52,184 bases of DNA from Dokdonella_A sp049583635 (GTDB lineage Bacteria; Pseudomonadota; Gammaproteobacteria; Xanthomonadales; Rhodanobacteraceae). The stretch spans positions 1-52,184 of the forward strand of contig JBAUWF010000031.1 in assembly GCA_049583635.1 (NCBI GenBank), written 5' to 3'. Made by a program: the position numbers and the translations under genes. Shown piece after piece: positions 24,578 through 33,758 of this stretch (within the stretch, counting starts at the first letter, position 1; every line of letters starts with the position of its first letter). The notes beneath the pieces were generated by a model that was not told the DNA's origin, did no database searches, and was given only the letters and a program-made list of their open reading frames with translations.

Positions 24578-25510
24578 ATGCGCGCGATGGCCAACGCAGA
24601 CTTCACGCATATCCCGGTGATGCTGGAGCAGGCGCTCGCTGGATTGCGTCTGCGTGGGGACGGAACCTACCTGGACGGCACGTTCGGGCGCGGTGGACAT
24701 GCGCGAGAGCTGCTCAATCGGATGGGACCGAATGGACGCTTGCTGCTGATGGATCAAGACCCGGAGGCGATCGTGTTCGCGGAGCGGGAATTCGGAAATG
24801 ACACGCGAGTACGCATCCGTCATGGCAACTTCGCAGAGCTCGGCGATTGGGCCGAAACCGGCGACGGTCTCGACGGGGTTCTGTTCGATCTCGGCGTGTC
24901 ATCCCCGCAAGTCGACGAATCGACGCGCGGGTTCAGCTTCCGATCCGACGGTCCGCTCGACATGCGCATGGATCCGACCTGCGGCGAAAGCGCTGCGGAC
25001 TGGCTGGCGCGCGCAGGCGAGAGCGAAATTGCCGATGTGCTCTGGCGTTACGGCGAAGAGCGCATGAACCGGCGTATCGCCCGCGCCATCGTGCTGCACC
25101 GTGAGCGCCAGGCATTGAGGACGACGGCTGAACTGGCCAGGCTGGTGACCAGCGCGATTGGCTATCGTGAACGTCGCAAGCATCCGGCGACGCGAACGTT
25201 TCAGGCACTGAGGATTCATGTCAACGATGAGCTTGGCGCGCTCGAACTCGGGCTCGTTGCTGCATCGACGCGTCTGAAGCCCGAGGGTCGTCTTGCGGTA
25301 ATCAGTTTCCACTCCCTCGAAGACCGCCGGGTCAAGCAGTTCATTCGCGGACCCGTGCCGCAGCGCGCCGGCCCGCGCGGACTGCCCGTCATGGCACCGC
25401 AGGCGACCCTGCGCCCCGTCGGCAAGGCGCGTTTTGCGACAACGGCCGAGATCGCCGCCAATCCGCGCGCGCGCAGCGCGGTGTTGCGTGTCGCGGAGAA
25501 GCGCTCGTGA
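24578..25510 (+). CDS. rsmH: 16S rRNA (cytosine-1402 N4)-methyltransferase
   Basis: 310 residues. HIPVMLEQAL, YLDGTFGRGGHARELL (SAM motif I, about 31-46), MDQDPEAI, FDLGVSSPQVDESTRGFSFRSDGPLDMRMD, and the C-terminal VISFHSLEDRRVKQF are all RsmH hallmarks. With RsmI it makes m4Cm1402. ATG 24578 is used; ATG 24587 (MANADF) is a possible shorter start. The stop overlaps ftsL as GTGA. Confidence 0.97.
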   Translation: MRAMANADFTHIPVMLEQALAGLRLRGDGTYLDGTFGRGGHARELLNRMGPNGRLLLMDQDPEAIVFAEREFGNDTRVRIRHGNFAELGDWAETGDGLDGVLFDLGVSSPQVDESTRGFSFRSDGPLDMRMDPTCGESAADWLARAGESEIADVLWRYGEERMNRRIARAIVLHRERQALRTTAELARLVTSAIGYRERRKHPATRTFQALRIHVNDELGALELGLVAASTRLKPEGRLAVISFHSLEDRRVKQFIRGPVPQRAGPRGLPVMAPQATLRPVGKARFATTAEIAANPRARSAVLRVAEKRS

Positions 25511-25788
25511 TTACCCGCTCGCTCCTGTTCCTGGTTTTGCTGGCGAGCGTGATCGGTAGCTCGATCGGCGTGGTCTATGCCCGTCAACAAAGTCGGCTGG
25601 CGTTCGTTGAACTGACCAAACTCGGTGTCGAGCGCGACAACCTCGAGTTCGAGTTCGGCCGCCTGCAACTCGAGCAGGCAACCTGGGCCGAAAACAATCG
25701 CATCGAACAGATCGCACGCGGTCGGCTCGGCATGGTCATGCCGAGTGCAGCAGAAACCATCGTCATGCGGCGCGGGGTCGAGAAATGA
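25507..25788 (+). CDS. ftsL: Cell division protein FtsL
   Basis: 93 residues, bitopic. A single membrane segment (about 4-25, LLFLVLLASVIGSSIGVVYA) precedes a periplasmic leucine-heptad coiled coil (about 28-70, with VELTKLGVERDNLEFEFGRLQLEQATW) and the family tail IEQIARGRLGMVMP. FtsL forms the FtsQLB complex, which activates FtsWI. The GTG start overlaps the rsmH stop and the TGA overlaps the ftsI start (ATGA), both typical here. Confidence 0.93.
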   Translation: MITRSLLFLVLLASVIGSSIGVVYARQQSRLAFVELTKLGVERDNLEFEFGRLQLEQATWAENNRIEQIARGRLGMVMPSAAETIVMRRGVEK

Positions 25789-27554
25789 CGCGGCGGCTGC
25801 GCCCGATCAATCTGCGTGCCCGGCTGTATTTCGTGTTGTGCGTGCTGGCATTGGCCTCGACCGCGCTCATCGTGCGCGCGGTCGATCTGCAGGTCGTGCG
25901 CAAGGACTTCTACCAGCAACAGGGCGATGCGCGCTACCTGCGGGATATCCCGATCCCGGTGTCGCGCGGCACCTTGTTCGATCGCAACGGTGAGCCGCTG
26001 GCGGTGTCCACACCGGTCGATTCGTTATGGGCCAATCCGCAGATCCTGCTCGCACATGCAGACCGTCTGCCCGCACTCGCGCGGGCGCTCGGCGTCGATG
26101 CGGACGCACTTCAGCAGCGCCTTGCCGCGCGTTCCGACAAGGAATTCGTGTATCTCAAACGCCATCTCAACCCGGACGACGCGCAGGCAATCCTGGATCT
26201 GGGCATCGCCGGTGTGGCGAGCCAGCGGGAGTTTCGCCGTTACTACCCCAACGGCGAAGTGATGGCGCATGTTCTCGGCTTCACCAACATCGACGATCGC
26301 GGTCAGGAGGGCCTGGAACTCGCGTTTGACGACTGGCTGGCCGGAAAACCGGGCTCCAAGCGCGTAATCCGCGATCGCCTCGGTCATACGGTCGAAAACG
26401 TCGAGCTTCTGCACGAGGCGCAACCCGGGCGCGACCTGACCCTGTCCATCGATCGGCGTATCCAGTATCTGGCTTACCGCGAACTCAAGGCGGCAGTTAT
26501 CGATCACCGGGCGGCCTCGGGTTCCATGGTGGTGCTGGACACGACGACCGGCGAAATCCTCGCCATGGTCAATCAACCGTCGTTCAATCCGAACTCGCGC
26601 ACCTCGGTCGACCCGGCTTATCGGCGCAACCGCGCGGTCACCGATGTGGTCGAGCCCGGATCGACCATGAAGGCGTTCACGATTTCCGCGGCACTTGAAA
26701 GCGGCCATTGGAAACCGGATACGCCGATCGATACGACGCCTGGCAGTTTCCTGCTGGCCGGCCACCTGATTCGCGACACGCACAACCACGGACTGATCGA
26801 TGTCAGCCACGTCATCACTTATTCGAGCAACGTCGGGGCTGCCAAGATCTCGCAAACCTTGTCGTCCGAACACATGTACGAAGTGCTTCACCGTTTTGGT
26901 TTCGGTGAGGTAACCGGTTGCGGGTTCCCGGGCGAATCGCCCGGTTTTCTGCCGCTCGCCAACACCTGGGGCGTGCTCGAAAAGGCCACGATTGCCTACG
27001 GCTACGGCCTCAACGCAACCCCGCTGCAGATCGCCGAGGCTTACGCCGCCATTGCCGAGGGCGGACGTCTGCGCGCACCGACATTCGTCAAGGGTGCCGA
27101 GAATCCGGCCATCGCGGTGATCGATCCGGAGATCGCCAGCGAGGTGATGTCCATGCTGGAAACCGTGGTCAGCCCGCAAGGTACCGCGCTCAAGGCGGCG
27201 ATACCGAATTACCGCGTCGCCGGCAAGACCGGCACTTCGCATCGCGCGGTCGCAGGTGGCTACGAAAACAAGTACTTCGCGCTGTTCGTCGGCATTGTGC
27301 CGGCCAGCAATCCGCGGCTGGTCGGTGTGGTCGTTATCGACAATCCTCAGGGAACGTACTACGGCGGCACGGTTGCCGCGCCCGTCTTCAGCAAGGTCAT
27401 GACGGATGCCCTGCGCTTGCTCGACGTACCACCCGACAATGTCCAGCACTGGTACAACGGATCGCCCGATGCCGGTCACGCGATCGACGCGTCGAGCCCT
27501 CCGCCGGATTACCCGCCGGACCAGCCCAACTACGAAGAAGGCGATCCGCGATGA
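25785..27554 (+). CDS. ftsI: Septal peptidoglycan transpeptidase (PBP3)
   Basis: 589 residues. Short cytoplasmic N-terminus, one membrane anchor (about 13-33), a pedestal domain beginning RGTLFDRNGEPLAVST, then the transpeptidase with the three penicillin-binding motifs: STMK (293-296, Ser293 nucleophile), SSN (347-349) and KTGT (481-484). It crosslinks septal peptidoglycan together with FtsW. The C-terminus has a Pro/Tyr-rich extension (SSPPPDYPPDQPNY) not usual in E. coli PBP3. The start overlaps ftsL and the stop overlaps murE as ATGA. Confidence 0.97.
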   Translation: MTRRLRPINLRARLYFVLCVLALASTALIVRAVDLQVVRKDFYQQQGDARYLRDIPIPVSRGTLFDRNGEPLAVSTPVDSLWANPQILLAHADRLPALARALGVDADALQQRLAARSDKEFVYLKRHLNPDDAQAILDLGIAGVASQREFRRYYPNGEVMAHVLGFTNIDDRGQEGLELAFDDWLAGKPGSKRVIRDRLGHTVENVELLHEAQPGRDLTLSIDRRIQYLAYRELKAAVIDHRAASGSMVVLDTTTGEILAMVNQPSFNPNSRTSVDPAYRRNRAVTDVVEPGSTMKAFTISAALESGHWKPDTPIDTTPGSFLLAGHLIRDTHNHGLIDVSHVITYSSNVGAAKISQTLSSEHMYEVLHRFGFGEVTGCGFPGESPGFLPLANTWGVLEKATIAYGYGLNATPLQIAEAYAAIAEGGRLRAPTFVKGAENPAIAVIDPEIASEVMSMLETVVSPQGTALKAAIPNYRVAGKTGTSHRAVAGGYENKYFALFVGIVPASNPRLVGVVVIDNPQGTYYGGTVAAPVFSKVMTDALRLLDVPPDNVQHWYNGSPDAGHAIDASSPPPDYPPDQPNYEEGDPR

Positions 27555-29035
27555 GCGCCCGGCAAATGACGCTCGCGCAATTGCTTGCCGGTTACGCCGA
27601 GATTGGTAGCACCGGGAAGGTCGTTGTCTCGGGTCTCGCGTCCGATGCGAGCCGCGTACACCCCGGTGATGCATTCGTCGCGCTGCGTGGCATCCACCAC
27701 CATGGTTTCACGTTTGCTCCTCAGGCGCTGGCCTCCGGTGCTTCGGCCATCCTGGCCGAACCGCCCATGATCCAAGCACCGGCCTTCGCCTCGTCCCCGG
27801 TCATATGGATCGACGATCTGCGTGCTCGCATTGGTCCGATCGCCTCGCGTTTCTTCGGCGATCCGTCGGCCGCGCTGCGCATCATCGGCGTCACCGGAAC
27901 CAACGGCAAGACCTCGATCGTTCAGCTGTTGGCGCAGGCGCTGGCCGGTTGCGGTCGGCGTGTTGCCTCGATCGGTACGCTTGGCGCCGGGCTGCAAGGC
28001 GATATCCGCGCCGGCCGGCATACCACGCCGGACGCGATCTCGGTGCAGGCATTGCTTGCTGAATTTCGCGCAGGCGGCGCGAGCCATGTCGCGATGGAAG
28101 TGTCCTCGCACGCGCTCGATCAGGGCCGCGTCAACGGGGTCGCGTTCGATGTCGCGGTATTCACCAACCTGACGCGCGATCATCTGGACTATCACGGCAG
28201 CATGCAGGCTTACGGTGCGGCCAAACGACGGCTGTTCGCGTGGCCCGGCCTCGATACGGCCGTGATCAACGCCGACGACGCATTCGGTGATGAGCTGGTC
28301 GCTGCGATCGCGCCCGACGTGGCGCTGATTCGCTACGGCATCGAGCGCGCCGACGTCGAGGTTTGCGCGCAGGCGGTCCGGACCCGTGCCAGTGGCATCG
28401 ATTTCCGTCTGGTTACACCATGGGGCGAGGGCGACATTGCAACGCACCTGCTGGGGCGATTCAACGTAGCCAACCTTCTGGCTGTGGTCGCGTGTCTGGG
28501 TCGGTTGGGCCTGTCGTTTGAGGAGATCTGCGCGGCACTTTGTGCACTGACACCCGTCACCGGCCGCATGCACCGGCTCGGTGGCGACAGCGCAGCGCCA
28601 CTGGTGGTGGTTGACTATGCACACACCCCCGACGCGCTCGAACAAGCTTTGCGATCGCTGCGTGCGCATTGTGCCGGACGCTTGATTTGCGTATTCGGCT
28701 GCGGTGGCGAGCGCGATGCCGGCAAGCGCCCGCAAATGGGAGTTATCGCGGAAACGCTGGCCGATTGCATTATCGTCACCGACGACAATCCGCGTGGTGA
28801 ATCCGGCGATGCGATCGTCGCAGAGATCGTTGCCGGTCTTGCCCGGCCCGAGAATGCGCGTGTCGAACGCGACCGCGGACGCGCGATCACGCTCGCCGTT
28901 GGCATGGCCGTCGCCGGCGATGTCGTGCTGGTTGCGGGCAAGGGCCACGAGTCGTACCAGGAAATCGCCGGTGTCAAACGCCCCTTCGACGATGCGCGCG
29001 TCGCACGCTCGGTACTGGAAGCACGGTCATGCTGA
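27551..29035 (+). CDS. murE: UDP-MurNAc-L-Ala-Glu:meso-diaminopimelate ligase
   Basis: 494 residues from the ATG overlapping the ftsI stop; the longer open frame upstream is a shadow of ftsI. Mur ligase motifs: ATP loop GVTGTNGKTS (113-122), HTTPDAISVQALL, MEVSSHALDQGRV, FTNLTRDHLDYHG with the carbamylated-lysine region YGAAKRRLF, and VVDYAHTPDALE. DNPR at 412-415 is the signature of meso-diaminopimelate specificity, so the peptidoglycan is of the usual Gram-negative A1gamma type. It overlaps murF by seven bases. Confidence 0.97.
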   Translation: MSARQMTLAQLLAGYAEIGSTGKVVVSGLASDASRVHPGDAFVALRGIHHHGFTFAPQALASGASAILAEPPMIQAPAFASSPVIWIDDLRARIGPIASRFFGDPSAALRIIGVTGTNGKTSIVQLLAQALAGCGRRVASIGTLGAGLQGDIRAGRHTTPDAISVQALLAEFRAGGASHVAMEVSSHALDQGRVNGVAFDVAVFTNLTRDHLDYHGSMQAYGAAKRRLFAWPGLDTAVINADDAFGDELVAAIAPDVALIRYGIERADVEVCAQAVRTRASGIDFRLVTPWGEGDIATHLLGRFNVANLLAVVACLGRLGLSFEEICAALCALTPVTGRMHRLGGDSAAPLVVVDYAHTPDALEQALRSLRAHCAGRLICVFGCGGERDAGKRPQMGVIAETLADCIIVTDDNPRGESGDAIVAEIVAGLARPENARVERDRGRAITLAVGMAVAGDVVLVAGKGHESYQEIAGVKRPFDDARVARSVLEARSC

Positions 29036-30408
29036 ACCTGCGCCTGTCCGTCATCGCGCGCTGGACCGGGGGACGCCTGCTCGGCGACGATCGCCGCGTC
29101 GACAGCGTTTCGACCGATTCGCGTACATTGGCGGCCGGTGCGCTGTTTGTGGCATTGCCCGGCGAACACCACGACGCGCACGACTTCGTCGGTGCGGCGT
29201 TGCAGAGCGGCGCAGCCGCAGCGATGGTGGCGCGCGAAATCGGAGTCGATCTGCCGCAGATCATCGTCGCTGACCCGTTGCTCGCGCTCGGCGAACTCGC
29301 GCGCCAGGTGCGCCTGCACACCTCCGTATGCGTCATCGGCATTACCGGTTCGAACGGCAAGACAACGGTCAAGACACTGCTTGCGTCGATACTCGCGCGC
29401 CGCGGATCGACTCATGTCAACGCCGGCAATTTCAATAACGAAATCGGCCTGCCGCTGACCCTGCTTGCGATGCCGGTGGATACCGAGTTCGCCGTGCTGG
29501 AAATGGGTGCCGGCAAGCCCGGCGATATCGCTTATCTGGCGGGTATTGCCCAGCCCACGGTCGCACTCATCAACAACATCGCTGTCGCTCACCTCGAGCG
29601 GCTTGGGGATCTGGAGGGTGTTGCGCGAACCAAGGGCGCCCTGATCAGCGCGCTGCCAGACGACGGCATCGCGGTGATCAATCTCGACGATGCGTTTGCA
29701 GAAACCTTCATTGAGCTCGCCGGTACCCGACGCATCGTCGGTTTCGGCCTTGATGCGGCTGCCGACATCAGCGCGCGTTTCGTTGCCTGCGCGCCCGCGG
29801 GCCAGTTCACGCTGATCACGCCGAACGGTGAGACTGCAGTCAAGCTGGCGTTGCCCGGCAGGCACAACGTGATGAACGCGCTGGCTGCTTGTGCCGCGGC
29901 GTTTGCCGTCGACGCGCAGATCCCGCTCGACGTCGTGCGCGATGCTCTCGAGGCCGCACGCTTGCTGCGCGGGCGCCTCACGCGGCACGTGCATGCGAGC
30001 GGGGCGGTGATTTTCGACGACAGCTACAACGCCAATCCGGCATCGTTCGCCGCGGCCATCGCGTTGCTCGCGGCCGAGCAGGGCGAAACCGTACTGGTCA
30101 TGGGTGACATGGCCGAACTGGGACGCGACGCCGAGCAGTTGCATTTCGACACCGGCGCGCTGGCCAAATGGAGCGGCATCGCGCGCCTGCATGCGGTTGG
30201 CAACCTCAGCCGCGCGGCGGTCGCCGCGTTTGGTGACGACGCACGCCACCATCCGGATCAGGCTGCACTGATCGACGCGTTGCGCAGCGATCTGCGTCAA
30301 GGGGTCACGTTGCTGATCAAGGGGTCACGGTCCTCGGCCATGGATCGCGTGGTCGCCGCGCTCATCGACGAGGACAAGTCGGAGCGGGGAGGGCGTCATG
30401 CTGCTTGA
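29029..30408 (+). CDS. murF: UDP-MurNAc-tripeptide:D-Ala-D-Ala ligase
   Basis: 459 residues. STDSRTLAAGALFVALPGEHHDAHDF in the N-terminal domain, ATP loop GITGSNGKTTVK (104-115), NAGNFNNEIGLPLTLL, EMGAGKPGDIAYL, ALINNIAVAHLERLG, and the C-terminal DDSYNANPASFAAAI segment with VMGDMAELG. It adds D-Ala-D-Ala to complete the UDP-MurNAc-pentapeptide. The start lies seven bases inside murE; the last 11 bases overlap mraY, whose ribosome binding site (GGGGAGG) is within murF. Confidence 0.97.
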   Translation: MLNLRLSVIARWTGGRLLGDDRRVDSVSTDSRTLAAGALFVALPGEHHDAHDFVGAALQSGAAAAMVAREIGVDLPQIIVADPLLALGELARQVRLHTSVCVIGITGSNGKTTVKTLLASILARRGSTHVNAGNFNNEIGLPLTLLAMPVDTEFAVLEMGAGKPGDIAYLAGIAQPTVALINNIAVAHLERLGDLEGVARTKGALISALPDDGIAVINLDDAFAETFIELAGTRRIVGFGLDAAADISARFVACAPAGQFTLITPNGETAVKLALPGRHNVMNALAACAAAFAVDAQIPLDVVRDALEAARLLRGRLTRHVHASGAVIFDDSYNANPASFAAAIALLAAEQGETVLVMGDMAELGRDAEQLHFDTGALAKWSGIARLHAVGNLSRAAVAAFGDDARHHPDQAALIDALRSDLRQGVTLLIKGSRSSAMDRVVAALIDEDKSERGGRHAA

Positions 30409-31480
30409 ACTCGCCGCCTTGCTCAAAAACTGGGCCAGCGGATTCCATCTGTTCCAATACCTCACGTTCCGCACCATCATGAGCACGCTGACCGCGCTCG
30501 CCGTATCTCTTGTTGCGGGGCCTTCGGTGATTCGCAAACTCGGTGTTCTGAAGGCCGGGCAGGTCATCCGCAAGGACGGTCCGCAGTCGCACCTGGTCAA
30601 GGCGGGCACGCCGACCATGGGCGGCGCGCTGATACTGATCGCGCTCACGGTCGCTACGCTGCTGTGGGCGGATTTGCGCAACCGCTATGTCTGGATCGTG
30701 CTCGCCGCGACGCTCGCGTTCGGCGCCATCGGTTTCTACGACGATTACCGCAAGCTGGTGCGCAACGACAGCCGCGGACTTCCCCCACGCTGGAAGATGT
30801 TCTGGCAATCGATGTTTGCGATCGCGATCGCGCTCGGTCTGTATTACACGGCCGGCACCGCGGCGTCGACCGCCCTGTATGTACCGCTGTTCAAGCATGT
30901 CGTCATTCCACTCGGACTCATGTTCGTGCCGCTGACCTACCTGATGGTGGTCGGCTTCTCCAATGCGGTAAACCTGACCGATGGTCTGGATGGTCTGGCG
31001 ATCATGCCCAGCGTGCTGGTCGCCGCCGCGCTCGGCATATTCGCCTACCTCGCCGGCAATGCGGTGTTTTCGAGTTATCTGCAGATTCCGTCGATACCCG
31101 GCGCCGGTGAGCTCGCCATTTTCTGCGGCGCGTTGGCCGGCGCCGGGCTCGGGTTCCTCTGGTTCAACGCGTATCCGGCGCAGGTGTTCATGGGTGATGT
31201 CGGCGCGCTCGCGGTCGGCGCGGCGCTCGGCACGCTCGCGGTCATCGTGCGTCAGGAAATCGTGCTCTTGATCATGGGCGGCGTGTTCGTGATGGAAACC
31301 GCTTCAGTCATGTTGCAGGTCGCGAGTTTCAAACTGACCGGCAGGCGCCTGTTTCGCATGGCGCCGATCCATCACCATTTCGAACTCAAAGGCTGGCCGG
31401 AACCACGCGTGATTGTGCGCTTCTGGATCATCAGCGTCGTGCTGGTGCTGGTCGGCCTGGCCACGTTGAAGGTGCGCTGA
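30398..31480 (+). CDS. mraY: Phospho-MurNAc-pentapeptide transferase
   Basis: 360 residues with about ten membrane segments. Conserved cytoplasmic motifs: GTPTMGG (70-76), GFYDDYRK with the metal/substrate aspartates D115-D116, NLTDGLDGLA, FMGDVGALAVGAALG and the histidine motif APIHHHFELKGWPEPRV. MraY transfers phospho-MurNAc-pentapeptide to undecaprenyl phosphate, forming lipid I. The stop TGA overlaps the ftsW ATG by one base (TGATG), leaving no room for murD, which sits at this point in E. coli. Confidence 0.98.
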   Translation: MLLELAALLKNWASGFHLFQYLTFRTIMSTLTALAVSLVAGPSVIRKLGVLKAGQVIRKDGPQSHLVKAGTPTMGGALILIALTVATLLWADLRNRYVWIVLAATLAFGAIGFYDDYRKLVRNDSRGLPPRWKMFWQSMFAIAIALGLYYTAGTAASTALYVPLFKHVVIPLGLMFVPLTYLMVVGFSNAVNLTDGLDGLAIMPSVLVAAALGIFAYLAGNAVFSSYLQIPSIPGAGELAIFCGALAGAGLGFLWFNAYPAQVFMGDVGALAVGAALGTLAVIVRQEIVLLIMGGVFVMETASVMLQVASFKLTGRRLFRMAPIHHHFELKGWPEPRVIVRFWIISVVLVLVGLATLKVR

Positions 31481-32688
31481 TGGCGATTTTCGCGCACAGC
31501 GACGGTTCCCAGGCGATGCGCCAGCGTGAGCCACGCGGTCGCTACGACACCAGTCTGCTGCTGGCAGCGACGGCACTCGCGAGTCTCGGCATCGTGATGG
31601 TTGCATCGAGCTCGATCGCCGTGGCCGACGGTCAGCACGTCGGCGAGTTTCATTTCCTGATCCGGCATCTGATTTTCCTCGGCCTCGGCGTCGGTCTGGC
31701 CGGTCTGGTTGCACGCACTGAGCTCGAATGGATCGAGGATCACGCAGGCTTTCTGCTGATGTGCGGTGCGATCCTGCTGCTGCTTGTGTTCGTGCCCGGT
31801 GTCGGCCAGCGCATCAATGGCGCGCGCCGCTGGATTCACTTCGGCATCTCCGGGTTTCAATCGGTCGAGGCAGTCAAGTTCGTGCTGGTCGTCTACATGG
31901 CCAGTTACCTTGTGCGCCATCGCGCGAGTGTCGAGGCGAGCATGTTCGGTGTGCTCAAACCACTCGGCATTGCCGCGTTGCTGGTCGGCCTCCTGCTGTT
32001 GCAGCCGGATTTCGGCTCGGCTGCGCTGATAATGGCAGTCGCGCTTGGAATGGTCTGGCTCGGAGGTGCGCGCCTGCGCAACCTCGCGTTGCTCGCCAGC
32101 CTCGGTATGCCGGCGCTGGCCTGGGCCGCTTTCAGCGAAGACTACCGGATCAAGCGCCTCACCTCGTTCCTCGATCCGTGGGCCGACCCCTTCAACAACG
32201 GGTTCCAGTTGACCCAGGCGCTCATTGCGATCGGCCGCGGCGAGTGGTTTGGCGTAGGTCTCGGTGGCTCGGTGCAGAAACTGTTCTACCTGCCCGAAGC
32301 GCATACCGATTTCATTCTCGCCGTGATTGCAGAGGAACTCGGATTCGCCGGCATCGTGTTGGTGCTGGGTCTGTTTGCCTGGCTCGCCGGGCGCGGATTC
32401 CAGATCGGCTTGCGTGCGATCGAGCGCGGCCTGCGGTTTGGCGGCTACGCCGCGTTCGGCATCTCTCTGATGCTGGCCCTGCAGGCGCTCGTGTCAGCGG
32501 GTGTGAATCTCGGCGTGCTGCCCACCAAGGGACTCACCTTGCCGTTGATCAGCTCAGGTGGATCGAGTGTCCTGATGACCTGTGCAGCGATCGGCTTGCT
32601 TGTGCGGGTCAGTTATGAAGTCAGCCGTGCCGATGCGGTCGATGGACAGGCGATTGCGCTGCGTGAAACACCGGGAGCCGGGCAATGA
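31480..32688 (+). CDS. ftsW: SEDS glycosyltransferase FtsW
   Basis: 402 residues, about ten membrane segments. SEDS family landmarks: NGARRWIHFGISGFQSVEAVKFVLVVYMASYLVR, LLLQPDFGSAALIMAVALGMVWLGGARL, QLTQALIAIGRGEWFGVGLGGSVQKLFYLPEAHTDFILAVIAEELGF and the late GVLPTKGLTLPLISSGGSSVL. With FtsI it polymerises septal glycan from lipid II. The hydrophilic N-terminus of about 25 residues is normal for FtsW. It overlaps mraY by one base and murG by four. Confidence 0.97.
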   Translation: MAIFAHSDGSQAMRQREPRGRYDTSLLLAATALASLGIVMVASSSIAVADGQHVGEFHFLIRHLIFLGLGVGLAGLVARTELEWIEDHAGFLLMCGAILLLLVFVPGVGQRINGARRWIHFGISGFQSVEAVKFVLVVYMASYLVRHRASVEASMFGVLKPLGIAALLVGLLLLQPDFGSAALIMAVALGMVWLGGARLRNLALLASLGMPALAWAAFSEDYRIKRLTSFLDPWADPFNNGFQLTQALIAIGRGEWFGVGLGGSVQKLFYLPEAHTDFILAVIAEELGFAGIVLVLGLFAWLAGRGFQIGLRAIERGLRFGGYAAFGISLMLALQALVSAGVNLGVLPTKGLTLPLISSGGSSVLMTCAAIGLLVRVSYEVSRADAVDGQAIALRETPGAGQ

Positions 32689-33758
32689 GCCCGCAGGACG
32701 CGCCCGTGCTGATCATGGCCGGGGGAACGGGCGGGCATATTTTCCCCGGCATTGCGGTCGGACACGAACTGCGCTCGCGCGGCATCCCGGTGACCTGGCT
32801 CGGCGCCCGTAACGGTCTGGAAACACGGCTGGTGCCGGCGGCCGGATTCGGGCTGGATACGCTTGCATTTTCCGGCGTGCGCGGCAAGGGTCTTGGCACG
32901 CTGTTGCTCGCTCCGCTGCGCCTCTTGCGTGCCGTTGTTGCCGCGCGCGGAATATTGCGGCGTCAGGCGCCACGCAGTGTGCTGTCGCTGGGTGGCTATG
33001 CTGCGGCGCCGGGCGGTATTGCGGCCTGGCTGGCGCGCATTCCGCTGATCGTGCATGAACAGAATCGCACGGCAGGCTTGGCCAATCGCCTGCTGGCAAC
33101 CTTCGCAAGGCGCGTGCTTGGCGGCTTTGCCGACGCGCTGCCCGGTGCCGAATGGGTTGGCAATCCAGTGCGCGCAGACATTGCCGCGCTGCCGCATCCG
33201 CAAGCACGTTACGCGGGACGCTCGGGGCCGTTGCGTCTGCTTGTGCTCGGAGGCAGCCAAGGTGCGCAATCACTCAACGAAGCGCTGCCTCGCTCCCTGG
33301 CCCGGCTTGCGTCCGGGCAACGCCCGCTGGTTCGCCATCAGTGCGGTGCGCCGAACGCCCAGGTGACGCGTGCGGCCTATGCCGCCGCGGGCGTCATGGC
33401 CGAAGTCGAGCCCTTCATCGAGGACATGGCCGGCGCTTATGCGTGGGCCGACCTCGCAATCTGCCGTGCCGGTGCGTTGACCCTCGCCGAACTGGCCGCA
33501 GCCGGTGTGCCTGCCGTCCTGATTCCGTTCCCTCAAGCGGTGGACGATCACCAAACGCGCAATGCCGAAGCGCTGGTCGCGATCGGCGCTGCCCGGCTGC
33601 TGCGACAGGTCGACGCCGGCGCGGCTGCGATCGCTGCGCTCATCGCCGAATTGAGCGACCGGAAGCGGTTGCTGGCGATGGCCTCGGCCGCGCGCACCCT
33701 GGCCAAGCCGGATGCGGCGGCGCGCATCGCCGATGCCTGTCTCGAGGTGGCGACGTGA
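32685..33758 (+). CDS. murG: UDP-GlcNAc:lipid I N-acetylglucosaminyltransferase
   Basis: 357 residues, GT-B fold, family GT28. The glycine-rich loop MAGGTGGHIFPGIAVG (11-26), a second loop LSLGGYAAAPGGIAAWL, HEQNRTAGLANRLL, LLVLGGSQGAQSLNEALP and the C-terminal ICRAGALTLAELAAAGVPAVLIPFPQAVDDHQTRNAEAL are all present. MurG makes lipid II on the inner face of the membrane. ATGA overlap with ftsW; the stop overlaps murC as GTGA. Confidence 0.97.
   Translation: MSPQDAPVLIMAGGTGGHIFPGIAVGHELRSRGIPVTWLGARNGLETRLVPAAGFGLDTLAFSGVRGKGLGTLLLAPLRLLRAVVAARGILRRQAPRSVLSLGGYAAAPGGIAAWLARIPLIVHEQNRTAGLANRLLATFARRVLGGFADALPGAEWVGNPVRADIAALPHPQARYAGRSGPLRLLVLGGSQGAQSLNEALPRSLARLASGQRPLVRHQCGAPNAQVTRAAYAAAGVMAEVEPFIEDMAGAYAWADLAICRAGALTLAELAAAGVPAVLIPFPQAVDDHQTRNAEALVAIGAARLLRQVDAGAAAIAALIAELSDRKRLLAMASAARTLAKPDAAARIADACLEVAT

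Noticed and set aside
25867..30300. Several long minus-strand frames opposite ftsI, murE and murF
   Set aside because: All lie entirely within confirmed genes and have low-complexity His/Arg/Gln-rich composition.
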